From Pandoraea vervacti (lineage in GTDB: Bacteria; Pseudomonadota; Gammaproteobacteria; Burkholderiales; Burkholderiaceae), in NCBI RefSeq assembly GCF_000934605.2, contig NZ_CP010897.2:930001-994000 (forward strand): 64,000 bases of DNA, in the 5' to 3' direction. The position numbers were made by a program, and so were the translations under genes. The notes beneath the pieces were generated by a model that saw only the letters and a list, made by a program, of their open reading frames with translations, had not been told where the DNA came from and did not search any database. Position 1 is the first letter of the stretch; each line of letters begins with the position of its first letter. Below, piece after piece: positions 54,264-60,838 of the stretch.

Positions 54264-54567
54264 ATTTTGAAACCCCGATATCCCATTCAAGCAAAAATTG
54301 TAGCGGCTTCCTCGAACCTGCGTACGATGCCGCCGCGAACCCGGACATCCGCGATTTGCGGGCGGGGTTGCTGCGTCGCAATATTGGCGCTTTTTTGATC
54401 GAGTTTTCAGGGGGATAAACCCTAAATTCGGATTCTTGGCACTGGTTGAGGTCAGTTCGTTGCTCGCAAAATCTCATTAAGTATTTGATTGTTATGAGAT
54501 TTTTAGGAATTTTCGGTTTCTTTCGAAATTTCATAATGTGGTGTTGCATTTCGCACTATAAATTTTC
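54264..54567. other. AT-rich intergenic region
   Basis: This gap, upstream of both the minus-strand OsmC-like gene and the plus-strand small RNA, is clearly more AT-rich than its surroundings from about 54400 onward. It holds a 10-bp perfect hairpin AAAATCTCAT (54468-54477) / ATGAGATTTT (54494-54503) with a 16-base loop. A 100-codon minus-strand frame crosses it but looks non-coding. No promoter for the OsmC-like gene could be fixed. Confidence 0.5.
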
Positions 54568-54596
54568 TTGCATTGCACCATCTCGTTTGCTACACT
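54568..54596 (+). promoter_or_regulatory. Promoter of the putative small RNA
   Basis: TTGCAT (54568-54573), exactly 17 bp, then TACACT (54591-54596) preceded by TGC, an extended -10. This is among the best sigma-70-type promoters in the window. The predicted start is about 54603. Confidence 0.75.
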
Positions 54597-54602
54597 TCAG
54601 TC

Positions 54603-54700
54603 ATTGGTTGTTGTGCTTCACAGCAACGCTGCAAGTGTCTCCTCCACCCTCCTCCTTTGGTGGATTTAACCCGGACCCCTTGAGGTTCGGGTTTTTTTTT
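54603..54700 (+). ncRNA. Putative anti-Shine-Dalgarno small RNA
   Basis: About 98 nt with no ORF, bounded by a near-consensus promoter and a strong terminator. Hairpin I (54607-54627) has a 9-bp stem with one G-U pair and loop CTT. A single-stranded linker holds CTCCTCC (54639-54645). Hairpin II pairs CCACC (54644-54648) with GGTGG (54659-54663) and displays a second CTCCTCC (54649-54655) in its loop. The third hairpin is the terminator. CTCCTCC is complementary to Shine-Dalgarno GGAGGAG. I recall an Rfam family named Betaproteobacteria toxic small RNA, and alphaproteobacterial RNAs with CCUCCUCCC loops, as possible relatives; neither was checked. Confidence 0.75.
54668..54700 (+). terminator. 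Rho-independent terminator of the small RNA
   Basis: CCCGGACC pairs with GGTTCGGG (one G-U) around a 6-base loop, followed by nine T residues. It stands well before the rplM promoter, so it ends a separate short transcript. Confidence 0.88.
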
Positions 54701-54718
54701 GTGCTGCCGGAAACGCTG

Positions 54719-54748
54719 TTTACCGGTGGGTCGTTTTTTCTGTATAAT
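54719..54748 (+). promoter_or_regulatory. rplM-rpsI promoter
   Basis: TTTACC (54719-54724), 18 bp, TATAAT (54743-54748). Predicted start near 54755 leaves a leader of about 147 nt containing the hairpin TTTTCCG/CGGAAAA (54756-54779). Confidence 0.65.
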
Positions 54749-54901
54749 CAACGGCTTTTCCGGAAATGCCCACGGAAAAAGCATCAGGGAGAGCCTGCAA
54801 GCACAGGACTGCGCCATGTAACCCCGAGTTACCAGGACGCGGCCGGCAGACAAGCAGGAAGTTGGTGTTAATGGGGCAAACGCATTTTATTTGGATCGAT
54901 C

Positions 54902-55330
54902 ATGAAGACGTTTTCCGCTAAGCCGGCAGAGGTGACGCGCGAATGGTTTGTGATTGACGCGACGGACAAAGTCCTCGGCCGTGTCGCCAGCGAAGTGGCA
55001 CGCCGTCTGCGCGGCAAGCACAAACCTGAATTCACGCCGCACGTTGATACTGGTGACTACATCATCATCGTCAATGCTGCCAAGCTGAAAGTCACGGGCG
55101 CAAAGCAAACTGACAAGAAGTACTACCGTCACACGGGTTACCCGGGCGGTATCTACGAAACCACGTTTGGCAAGATGCAAGAGCGTTTCCCGGGCCGTGC
55201 GCTCGAGAAGGCTGTTAAGGGCATGCTGCCGAAGGGTCCGCTGGGCTATGCGATGATCAAGAAGCTGAAGGTTTACGCCGACGGTAATCATCCGCACGAA
55301 GCGCAGCAACCGAAGTCGCTCGAGATCTAA
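54902..55330 (+). CDS. rplM: 50S ribosomal protein L13
   Basis: A 142-residue large-subunit protein, family length exact. Conserved segments are WFVIDATDKVLGRVASEVAR and, near the middle, VTGAKQTDKKYYRHTGYPGG; the C-terminal region is LPKGPLGYAMIKKLKVYADG. It is cotranscribed with rpsI (11-bp gap), the universal pair. The leader of about 147 nt could carry autogenous control, as known for E. coli rplM, but I see no specific protein site. Confidence 0.98.
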   Translation: MKTFSAKPAEVTREWFVIDATDKVLGRVASEVARRLRGKHKPEFTPHVDTGDYIIIVNAAKLKVTGAKQTDKKYYRHTGYPGGIYETTFGKMQERFPGRALEKAVKGMLPKGPLGYAMIKKLKVYADGNHPHEAQQPKSLEI

Positions 55331-55340
55331 GGGCCACGCC

Positions 55341-55736
55341 ATGTTCAAAAACGATTGGAATTACGGCACCGGCCGTCGCAAGAGCGCTGTTGCTCGTGTG
55401 TTCATCAAGGCTGGCAAGGGCGACATCGTCGTCAATGGCAAGCCGATCAAAGAGTACTTTGCTCGTGAAACGTCGCTGATGATCGTTCGTCAGCCGCTCG
55501 AGCTGACCAACCACGGCGAAACGTTCGACATCAAGGTCAACGTTTCGGGCGGCGGTGAAACGGGTCAGGCCGGTGCGGTTCGCCACGGTATCACCCGCGC
55601 ACTGATCGACTACGACGCGACGCTCAAGCCGACGCTGTCGAACGCTGGCTTCGTCACGCGCGATGCCCGTGAAGTCGAACGTAAGAAGGTTGGCTTCCAC
55701 AAAGCCCGCCGTCGCAAGCAGTTCTCGAAGCGTTAA
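55341..55736 (+). CDS. rpsI: 30S ribosomal protein S9
   Basis: A 131-residue small-subunit protein. Conserved motifs are YGTGRRKSAVARVFIKAGKG, GGGETGQAGAVRHGITRALI and the C-terminal Lys/Arg tail ending RRKQFSKR, which reaches the ribosomal P-site tRNA. It is the second gene of the L13-S9 operon and has a strong terminator 40 bp after its stop. Confidence 0.98.
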   Translation: MFKNDWNYGTGRRKSAVARVFIKAGKGDIVVNGKPIKEYFARETSLMIVRQPLELTNHGETFDIKVNVSGGGETGQAGAVRHGITRALIDYDATLKPTLSNAGFVTRDAREVERKKVGFHKARRRKQFSKR

Positions 55737-55775
55737 TCGCCACGAGTGCTTGTGGGTATCCGCTTCGGTGGATGC

Positions 55776-55804
55776 AAAAAAGGCCGCCTCGCGCGGCCTT
55801 TTTT
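55776..55804 (+). terminator. Rho-independent terminator after rpsI
   Basis: GGCCGC/GCGGCC stem with a 5-base loop, flanked by A6 and T6 runs, so it can serve both directions. Confidence 0.92.
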
Positions 55805-55917
55805 CATTTTTGGATGCCGTGAAAGCGATGCGGCGCGGGTTGCGCCGGGTGCGTCACCGTCCCACAAGTGTCGCCGAAGCTTGATAGAATCGCGGTTCCG
55901 ATTGAAAGGGGTAGGAC

Positions 55918-56961
55918 ATGGTCAAGGTAGGTATCGTAGGCGGCACCGGCTATACCGGTGTGGAACTGCTGCGCTTGCTGGCGCAGCATCCGGAAGTGAA
56001 GTTGACGGCAATCACCTCGCGCAAGGAAGCGGGTACGCCGGTCGCCGACATGTATCCGAACCTGCGAGGCCGTGTCGACCTGGCGTTCTGCACGCCTGAC
56101 GACGCTCGTCTCACCCATTGCGACGTGGTTTTCTTCGCGACGCCGCACGGCGTGGCAATGGCGCAGGCCCGCGAGCTGCTGGCTGCCGGGGTGCGCGTGA
56201 TCGACCTGGCTGCCGACTTCCGTCTGAAGGACACGGCGACGTTCGAGAAGTGGTACGGCATGCCGCACGCGTGCCCGGACATCCTCGAAGAAGCCGTCTA
56301 CGGCCTGCCGGAAATCAATCGGGAGAAGATCAAGAGCGCGCGCGTGATCGGCCTGCCAGGCTGTTACCCGACGTCCGTGCAGTTGGGCTACGCGCCGCTG
56401 TTCGCGGGCGGGCGCAAGCTGGTCGATCCGAAACACCTGATCGCCGACGCCAAGTCCGGCGCCAGCGGCGCAGGTCGCAAGGGCGAGACGTCGCTGATCC
56501 TCGCGGAGACGGCCGACAACTTCAAGGCGTACGGGGTGAAGGGCCATCGTCACCACCCGGAAATCAAGCAGGGTCTCGAGGCGATTGCGGGCTACGACGT
56601 GGGCCTGACGTTCGTGCCGCATTTGCTGCCGACGATTCGCGGTATCCATTCGACGTTGTACGCGACGATTCTGCCCGAAGCCCGCGATACCGATTTTCAG
56701 GCGCTGTTCGAAACGTACTATGCCGGTGAGCCGTTCGTGGACGTCCTGCCGGCCGGCTCGATGCCGGAAACGCGCTGGGTGCGTGCGTCGAATTACGTGC
56801 GTATGGCGGTCCATCGCCCGAACAATGAGGACACGCTGGTGATCCTCGTGGTCGAGGACAATCTGGTCAAGGGCGCATCGGGCCAGGGCGTGCAATGTAT
56901 GAATCTGATGTTCGGCCTGCCGGAAAACATGGGCCTGACCCATATTCCCGTACTGCCGTAA
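55918..56961 (+). CDS. argC: N-acetyl-gamma-glutamyl-phosphate reductase
   Basis: A 347-residue NADPH enzyme of arginine synthesis that reduces N-acetylglutamyl phosphate to the semialdehyde. The nucleotide loop is VGIVGGTGYTGVELLRLL at the N-terminus and the catalytic Cys is in GLPGCYPTSVQLGYAPL (near 147). The length indicates the long type 1 form. An extended -10 (TGATAGAAT at 55882-55890) lies 28 bp upstream of the start, and AAAGGGG provides the ribosome site. Confidence 0.96.
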   Translation: MVKVGIVGGTGYTGVELLRLLAQHPEVKLTAITSRKEAGTPVADMYPNLRGRVDLAFCTPDDARLTHCDVVFFATPHGVAMAQARELLAAGVRVIDLAADFRLKDTATFEKWYGMPHACPDILEEAVYGLPEINREKIKSARVIGLPGCYPTSVQLGYAPLFAGGRKLVDPKHLIADAKSGASGAGRKGETSLILAETADNFKAYGVKGHRHHPEIKQGLEAIAGYDVGLTFVPHLLPTIRGIHSTLYATILPEARDTDFQALFETYYAGEPFVDVLPAGSMPETRWVRASNYVRMAVHRPNNEDTLVILVVEDNLVKGASGQGVQCMNLMFGLPENMGLTHIPVLP

Positions 56962-57058
56962 CGGTATTTATCGTCACTAAGCCCTTGATTTTTCGGCCAT
57001 CGGCACGAATTTAGGAATAGGGCTAGAATGACACCAAACCGATTTATGGAGATTTACG

Positions 57059-57424
57059 ATGAGCGCACTGCTTGAGGACGCCGTCACGGAAATGCCCGCA
57101 TTCCTGGTCTTTACCGACAGTGCGGCAGACAAGGTCAAGCAATTGATCGACGAAGAAGGCAATCCCGACCTGAAACTGCGCGTTTTCGTGCAGGGTGGCG
57201 GTTGCTCGGGCTTCCAGTATGGTTTCACGTTCGATGAAGACGTCAACGAAGACGATACGGTGCTCGACAAGAACGGCGTGTCGCTGCTGATCGACTCGAT
57301 GAGCTATCAGTACCTCGTCGGTGCCGAGATCGACTACAAGGAAGACATCAACGGCGCACAATTCGTGATCAAGAACCCGAACGCTACCACCACGTGTGGC
57401 TGCGGTTCCTCGTTCTCGGTCTGA
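57059..57424 (+). CDS. erpA: Iron-sulfur cluster insertion protein ErpA
   Basis: A 121-residue A-type carrier that inserts Fe-S clusters into target proteins. The three ligand cysteines are in FVQGGGCSGFQYGF (near 48) and the C-terminal CGCGSSFSV. The N-terminal MSALLEDAVTEMPAFLVFT and the DEDVNEDD segment are typical of the ErpA rather than the IscA branch. It has a strong terminator and follows argC by about 100 bp. Confidence 0.95.
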   Translation: MSALLEDAVTEMPAFLVFTDSAADKVKQLIDEEGNPDLKLRVFVQGGGCSGFQYGFTFDEDVNEDDTVLDKNGVSLLIDSMSYQYLVGAEIDYKEDINGAQFVIKNPNATTTCGCGSSFSV

Positions 57425-57486
57425 GCGACGACCTTCGATCGAGGTGACGGCGCCACGCTGTCGCCCTGGTTGCAAGGGCTACGAAG

Positions 57487-57511
57487 AAACCCCTCGTCGA
57501 GGGGTTTTTTT
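57487..57511 (+). terminator. Rho-independent terminator after erpA
   Basis: AACCCCTC/GAGGGGTT with a 3-base loop, followed by a T-run. Confidence 0.92.
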
Positions 57512-57569
57512 GTGCCCGCGATGTTTGCGATGAAGGCGTGGGGCAATGCACAGGCTCATGTCCCGGGCC

Positions 57570-57635
57570 GTGCTTCAATAGCGCTTCAAAGGCGCTTCAA
57601 AGGCGCTTCGATGGCGCTTGCGTCGCGCTTTCAGG
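57570..57635. repeat. 6 x 11-bp degenerate tandem array
   Basis: Units gtgcttcaata, gcgcttcaaag (twice), gcgcttcgatg, gcgcttgcgtc, gcgctttcagg. The array ends 2 bp from the stop codon (TAG at 57640-57638) of the minus-strand PLP enzyme, so it begins directly at the 3' end of that gene. Confidence 0.85.
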
Positions 57636-57637
57636 CG

Positions 57638-58804
57638 CTATCCGGCTGCCTCCAGCGCCTGCGACAGGTCGGCCTTGAGATCCTCGACGTGCTCGATGCC
57701 AACGGCATAGCGCACCATGTCGTCCGGAATATCGTCCACGCCGCACGGAGGCGTTCTGGTGCCGCCCCACATCGTCGCGACGTGTATCGCGAGCGAATTG
57801 ACACCCCCAAGGCTTCCCGCGACCTGTGAAATCCGCAGTTTGTCCACCAGACGCCTGGCGGCGACAGGCCCGGTTCTCAGGCGGAATGTCAGCACGCCAC
57901 CGAATCCTCGCATCTGTCGGCAGGCCAGATCGAATTGCGGGTGAGAGCGCAGCCCGGGATACCCGACACTGCTCACGTTCGGGTGCCGGGATAGAAAGCG
58001 GGCAAGGGCCAGCGCATTCCGATTGACCCGCTCCATTCGCACGGGAAAGGTGCGGATGCCACGCAAGAGCAGCCACGCATCCATGGGGGATAGCACCGAT
58101 CCGAGCGTCACGTGGGTATGCCAGATGCGGTCCGCGAGCGCGTGACAGGTGCAGATGACGCCGCCGGTCAGGTCGTGATGACCGCCCAGATACTTGGTGG
58201 CGCTATGAATCACGATGTCGACCCCCAATGCGTGAGGCTGCTGATTCAGCGGCGATGCAAAGGTGTTGTCTGCGATGGTGAGCACACGATGCGACGTCGC
58301 CATGGCCGCAATGGGCGCCATATCCGTCAATTCAAGCAGCGGGTTCGCAGGGGATTCGAGCACGATGAGTTTCGTATTTCGTCGAATCGCCCGGCCGAAC
58401 GCCGAGGGATCGGTTTGGTCGACGAGTGTCGATTCGACGCCCAATCGTCTGAGCAGGCCGTCCAGCAGATTGGCCGTGCTCATGTAGTGCCGCCGCTGAG
58501 CAATGACATGATCGCCTGCACTGAGCAATGCGAGCAGCGTCGTGCACATCGCGCCCATGCCGGAGCCGGTGACGAGTGCGGTCTCTGTGCCTTCGAGGGC
58601 TGCCACGAGCGCCTTGACGCGCTCGTGAACCGGATTGCCATAGCGCGTGTAATTCTGCGGATGCCGGGCCCGGGTCGACATCTCGACGAAGTCCTGCTCG
58701 CACGATGCTGCGAAGACGGCGCTGTAGTGAATGGCGGGCGCGACGTCCTTCTCATCGCAGATGCCGCGGTCGCCGATGAGGGCGATGGTTTCTTTCCGGA
58801 ACAT
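57638..58804 (-). CDS. Trans-sulfuration family PLP enzyme (cystathionine gamma-lyase/synthase-like)
   Basis: A 388-residue Cys/Met metabolism PLP enzyme (gamma-family fold type I). The PLP lysine is in IHSATKYLGGHHDLTGGVIC (near 205). Further family segments are ALVTGSGMGAMCTTLLALLS and LIVLESPANPLLELTDMAPI. Sequence alone does not separate beta-lyase, gamma-lyase or methionine gamma-lyase; ICTC in place of the usual VCVG-like motif is a mild departure. The divergence of its upstream region and pairing with a SET-domain gene 25 bp upstream on the same strand suggest a two-gene operon. Confidence 0.9.
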   Translation of the reverse strand: MFRKETIALIGDRGICDEKDVAPAIHYSAVFAASCEQDFVEMSTRARHPQNYTRYGNPVHERVKALVAALEGTETALVTGSGMGAMCTTLLALLSAGDHVIAQRRHYMSTANLLDGLLRRLGVESTLVDQTDPSAFGRAIRRNTKLIVLESPANPLLELTDMAPIAAMATSHRVLTIADNTFASPLNQQPHALGVDIVIHSATKYLGGHHDLTGGVICTCHALADRIWHTHVTLGSVLSPMDAWLLLRGIRTFPVRMERVNRNALALARFLSRHPNVSSVGYPGLRSHPQFDLACRQMRGFGGVLTFRLRTGPVAARRLVDKLRISQVAGSLGGVNSLAIHVATMWGGTRTPPCGVDDIPDDMVRYAVGIEHVEDLKADLSQALEAAG

Positions 58805-58829
58805 TCGGCGTCCCCGGCGGCTTTGCCGA

Positions 58830-59345
58830 CTACGCTTGCGTTTCGGCGCGACTGCGCATCAAGTACGCCATGCCTTCTTCATTGGGCAGCTCTCTGAATC
58901 CGGTAATCCACTTTCGGCAACCGGGGGCGCCGCATTGGCATTTGAATTGCCGCGCGAGCACCTCTTCCGTCGAGGCATAGTCGATCGTCAAAAATTCGCC
59001 GGCCTCGATATCGCGCAATGCGAAGAGCTTGAGATGCTTCATATCGAGCACCGTGGACGGCGAGCACGAGTGCAGCAGCATCCCCGAGAAATCCGGGTCG
59101 TAAAGATGCGACGCTTCGCTCACCTGCAAGGTATGCAGTTTGCGCTCGCTGGTCAGCATGCCCGTAATCTGGCTGACGAGTTCCGCCCGACGAAAAGCCA
59201 CCAGCGTTCGCACACCTCTGCATTCGCCCTCGCTTTCGCCGTCGCCGCTATGGGGGCCGTTGCCGACACGGCAAATCTCGAATTTCGTTCTTGACGGATA
59301 ACCGTCCTTTAGTAGTTCGAATAGATGTGAATCGTCTTTGCCCAT
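58830..59345 (-). CDS. SET-domain protein (putative protein lysine methyltransferase)
   Basis: A 171-residue protein with a C-terminal SET-like methyltransferase fold. The core is visible as LLHSCSPSTVLDMKHLKLFA (in place of the classic NHSCxPN), RDIEAGEFLTIDYASTEE (the xxGEELTxDY motif) and a post-SET-like zinc cluster CQCGAPGCRKWITG. The N-terminal 40 residues are polar and unassigned. Small SET proteins occur in scattered bacteria and modify unknown proteins. It lies 25 bp upstream of the PLP enzyme gene on the minus strand, apparently cotranscribed. A run of nine G (C on this strand) lies 27-35 bp upstream of its start. Base composition looks lower in GC than its neighbours, hinting at transfer. 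Confidence 0.8.
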   Translation of the reverse strand: MGKDDSHLFELLKDGYPSRTKFEICRVGNGPHSGDGESEGECRGVRTLVAFRRAELVSQITGMLTSERKLHTLQVSEASHLYDPDFSGMLLHSCSPSTVLDMKHLKLFALRDIEAGEFLTIDYASTEEVLARQFKCQCGAPGCRKWITGFRELPNEEGMAYLMRSRAETQA

Positions 59346-59371
59346 GATGTTTGTCCACTTGGAAGGGTTCC

Positions 59372-59380
59372 GGGGGGGGG
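59372..59380. repeat. G9 homopolymer upstream of the SET gene
   Basis: Nine consecutive G residues (C9 on the transcribed strand) 27-35 bp before the SET start codon. It is the longest G run I noticed in the window and lies where a -10 to leader region should be, so length changes could alter promoter spacing. Confidence 0.7.
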
Positions 59381-59552
59381 CGCCGCGACGCGCGGCGTCG
59401 ACGTCTCAAGAGTGGCACGCAAGGGAAGGCGAGCGCCGATATCGGGCGGTTTTTTGGGGAAACCTCCGACGTGATCCGCTCACGTCGGGACGAGACCCAT
59501 GGCGGGGTTGTCCCGACGCAAAAGTGGGACCGTCAGGGGCTGACGGTGAGAC

Positions 59553-60716
59553 TCAATGTGGGTAGATCGCGCCCAGAATGCGCGGCCCCCTGGCGCCGGT
59601 CACGGACGGGAGGTTGCCCGGCTGGCGCGCCACGCACCGCTCGGCAAGCCACGCGAAGGCCAGGGCTTCCACCTGATGGGGCGGTACGCCCAGCGCGTCG
59701 GTCGTCGTCACCTTCACGCCGGGGAGGCGTGCAGCGATGGCTTGCATGAGCGCACCGTTGCGCGTGCCGCCGCCGCAGGCATAAAAGCCCCGGCAATCGG
59801 GCGCGTAACGCAGAACATCGTTGGCGACGCACTGTGCCGTCAGCGCGACGAGCGTGGCCTGCACATCGACGGCCGAGACCGTTGCGAAAGCGCTCAGGTG
59901 GGCGTCGAGCCATGCCGCGTGAAAAAGGTCGCGGCCGGTGCTTTTGGGCGGTGTCTGGCTGAAGTAGGGCTCGCTGATCAGCGCAGCGAGCAGCGCCTCA
60001 TTGACGCGCCCGCTCGCGCCCCAGGCGCCGCCGTCGTCATAGGCCTTGCCGAGATGGCGAGATGCCCAGCCGTCGAGCAGGGCATTGCCGGGCCCGCAGT
60101 CGAAACCGGATACCGGCAAGCCCGGCTTGGCGGCAGGCAGGATCGTGATGTTGCTGATGCCGCCGAGATTGCACACCACACGTGTCTCGTCAGCCGCCGA
60201 GAACACGGCCTGATGGTAGGCGGGGACCAGGGGCGCACCCTGTCCGCCGGCCGCCACATCGCGACTGCGAATGTCGGCGACGACGTCGATGCCGGTCAAC
60301 TCGGCCAAAAGCGCGGGCGCGTTGAGTTGGCGCGTGTAACCGACACCGTCGAATTCGCCGGGACGATGGCGGATCGTCTGACCATGGGCGCCGATGGCGA
60401 TCACCTCGGACGCGCGCCGGCCCGCCGCCGCGAGCAACTGCGCCACGCATTGCGCATAGACACGTACCAGGGCGTTGGCCGCCAGCGCTTCCCGATGCAA
60501 TTCGTTGTCCGACGGCGCCTGCAGCGCCATTAGCGTCTCGCGCAGATCGTTCGGGAAAGGCAGGTAGGCTTCGGCAAGCACGCGGCCGTCGGGCGACGCC
60601 ACGAGGACCCCATCGACGCCATCCAGACTAGTGCCGGACATCAGGCCGATGTAGTGAGCGGAGGCGGTCGTAACCTCAGTGGGCGCAGTGAACGCAGTGG
60701 GGTGGGTGTCGGTCAT
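59553..60716 (-). CDS. anmK: Anhydro-N-acetylmuramic acid kinase
   Basis: A 387-residue kinase that phosphorylates and ring-opens 1,6-anhydro-N-acetylmuramic acid in peptidoglycan recycling. The ATP-binding start is YIGLMSGTSLDGVDGVLVAS (near 21). Other signatures are VIAIGAHGQTIRHRP, VCNLGGISNITIL and the C-terminal YACGGGTRNGALMQAI. ATG 60716 is chosen; the longer open frame runs into the M23 peptidase gene. The first codons contain degenerate 9-bp repeats (cagtgggcg type, 60677-60703). It lies 122 bp downstream of the M23 peptidase gene, a recycling-and-remodelling pair. Confidence 0.96.
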   Translation of the reverse strand: MTDTHPTAFTAPTEVTTASAHYIGLMSGTSLDGVDGVLVASPDGRVLAEAYLPFPNDLRETLMALQAPSDNELHREALAANALVRVYAQCVAQLLAAAGRRASEVIAIGAHGQTIRHRPGEFDGVGYTRQLNAPALLAELTGIDVVADIRSRDVAAGGQGAPLVPAYHQAVFSAADETRVVCNLGGISNITILPAAKPGLPVSGFDCGPGNALLDGWASRHLGKAYDDGGAWGASGRVNEALLAALISEPYFSQTPPKSTGRDLFHAAWLDAHLSAFATVSAVDVQATLVALTAQCVANDVLRYAPDCRGFYACGGGTRNGALMQAIAARLPGVKVTTTDALGVPPHQVEALAFAWLAERCVARQPGNLPSVTGARGPRILGAIYPH

Positions 60717-60838
60717 GGGCGCAGCGCGATCGTACGGGAAGCCGGGGGCGAAAATCCCGCACCGCGCGGGGTCAACGTGTTTCGCTAGTACGTGATGTAC
60801 GCGACACGTTACCCGCGCAATGCGGACTCCAGCATACC

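Noticed and set aside
54247..54549. A 100-codon minus-strand frame across the AT-rich gap, overlapping the start of the OsmC-like gene.
   Set aside because: It lacks a ribosome site and similarity to any family I know, and it overlaps the start region of a real gene in another frame. More likely it is the 5' region of that gene.
54668..54700. The terminator hairpin considered as an attenuator of rplM.
   Set aside because: A separate promoter (TTTACC-18-TATAAT) for rplM lies downstream of the hairpin, and the upstream promoter at 54568 matches a short independent transcript, so it more likely ends a small RNA.
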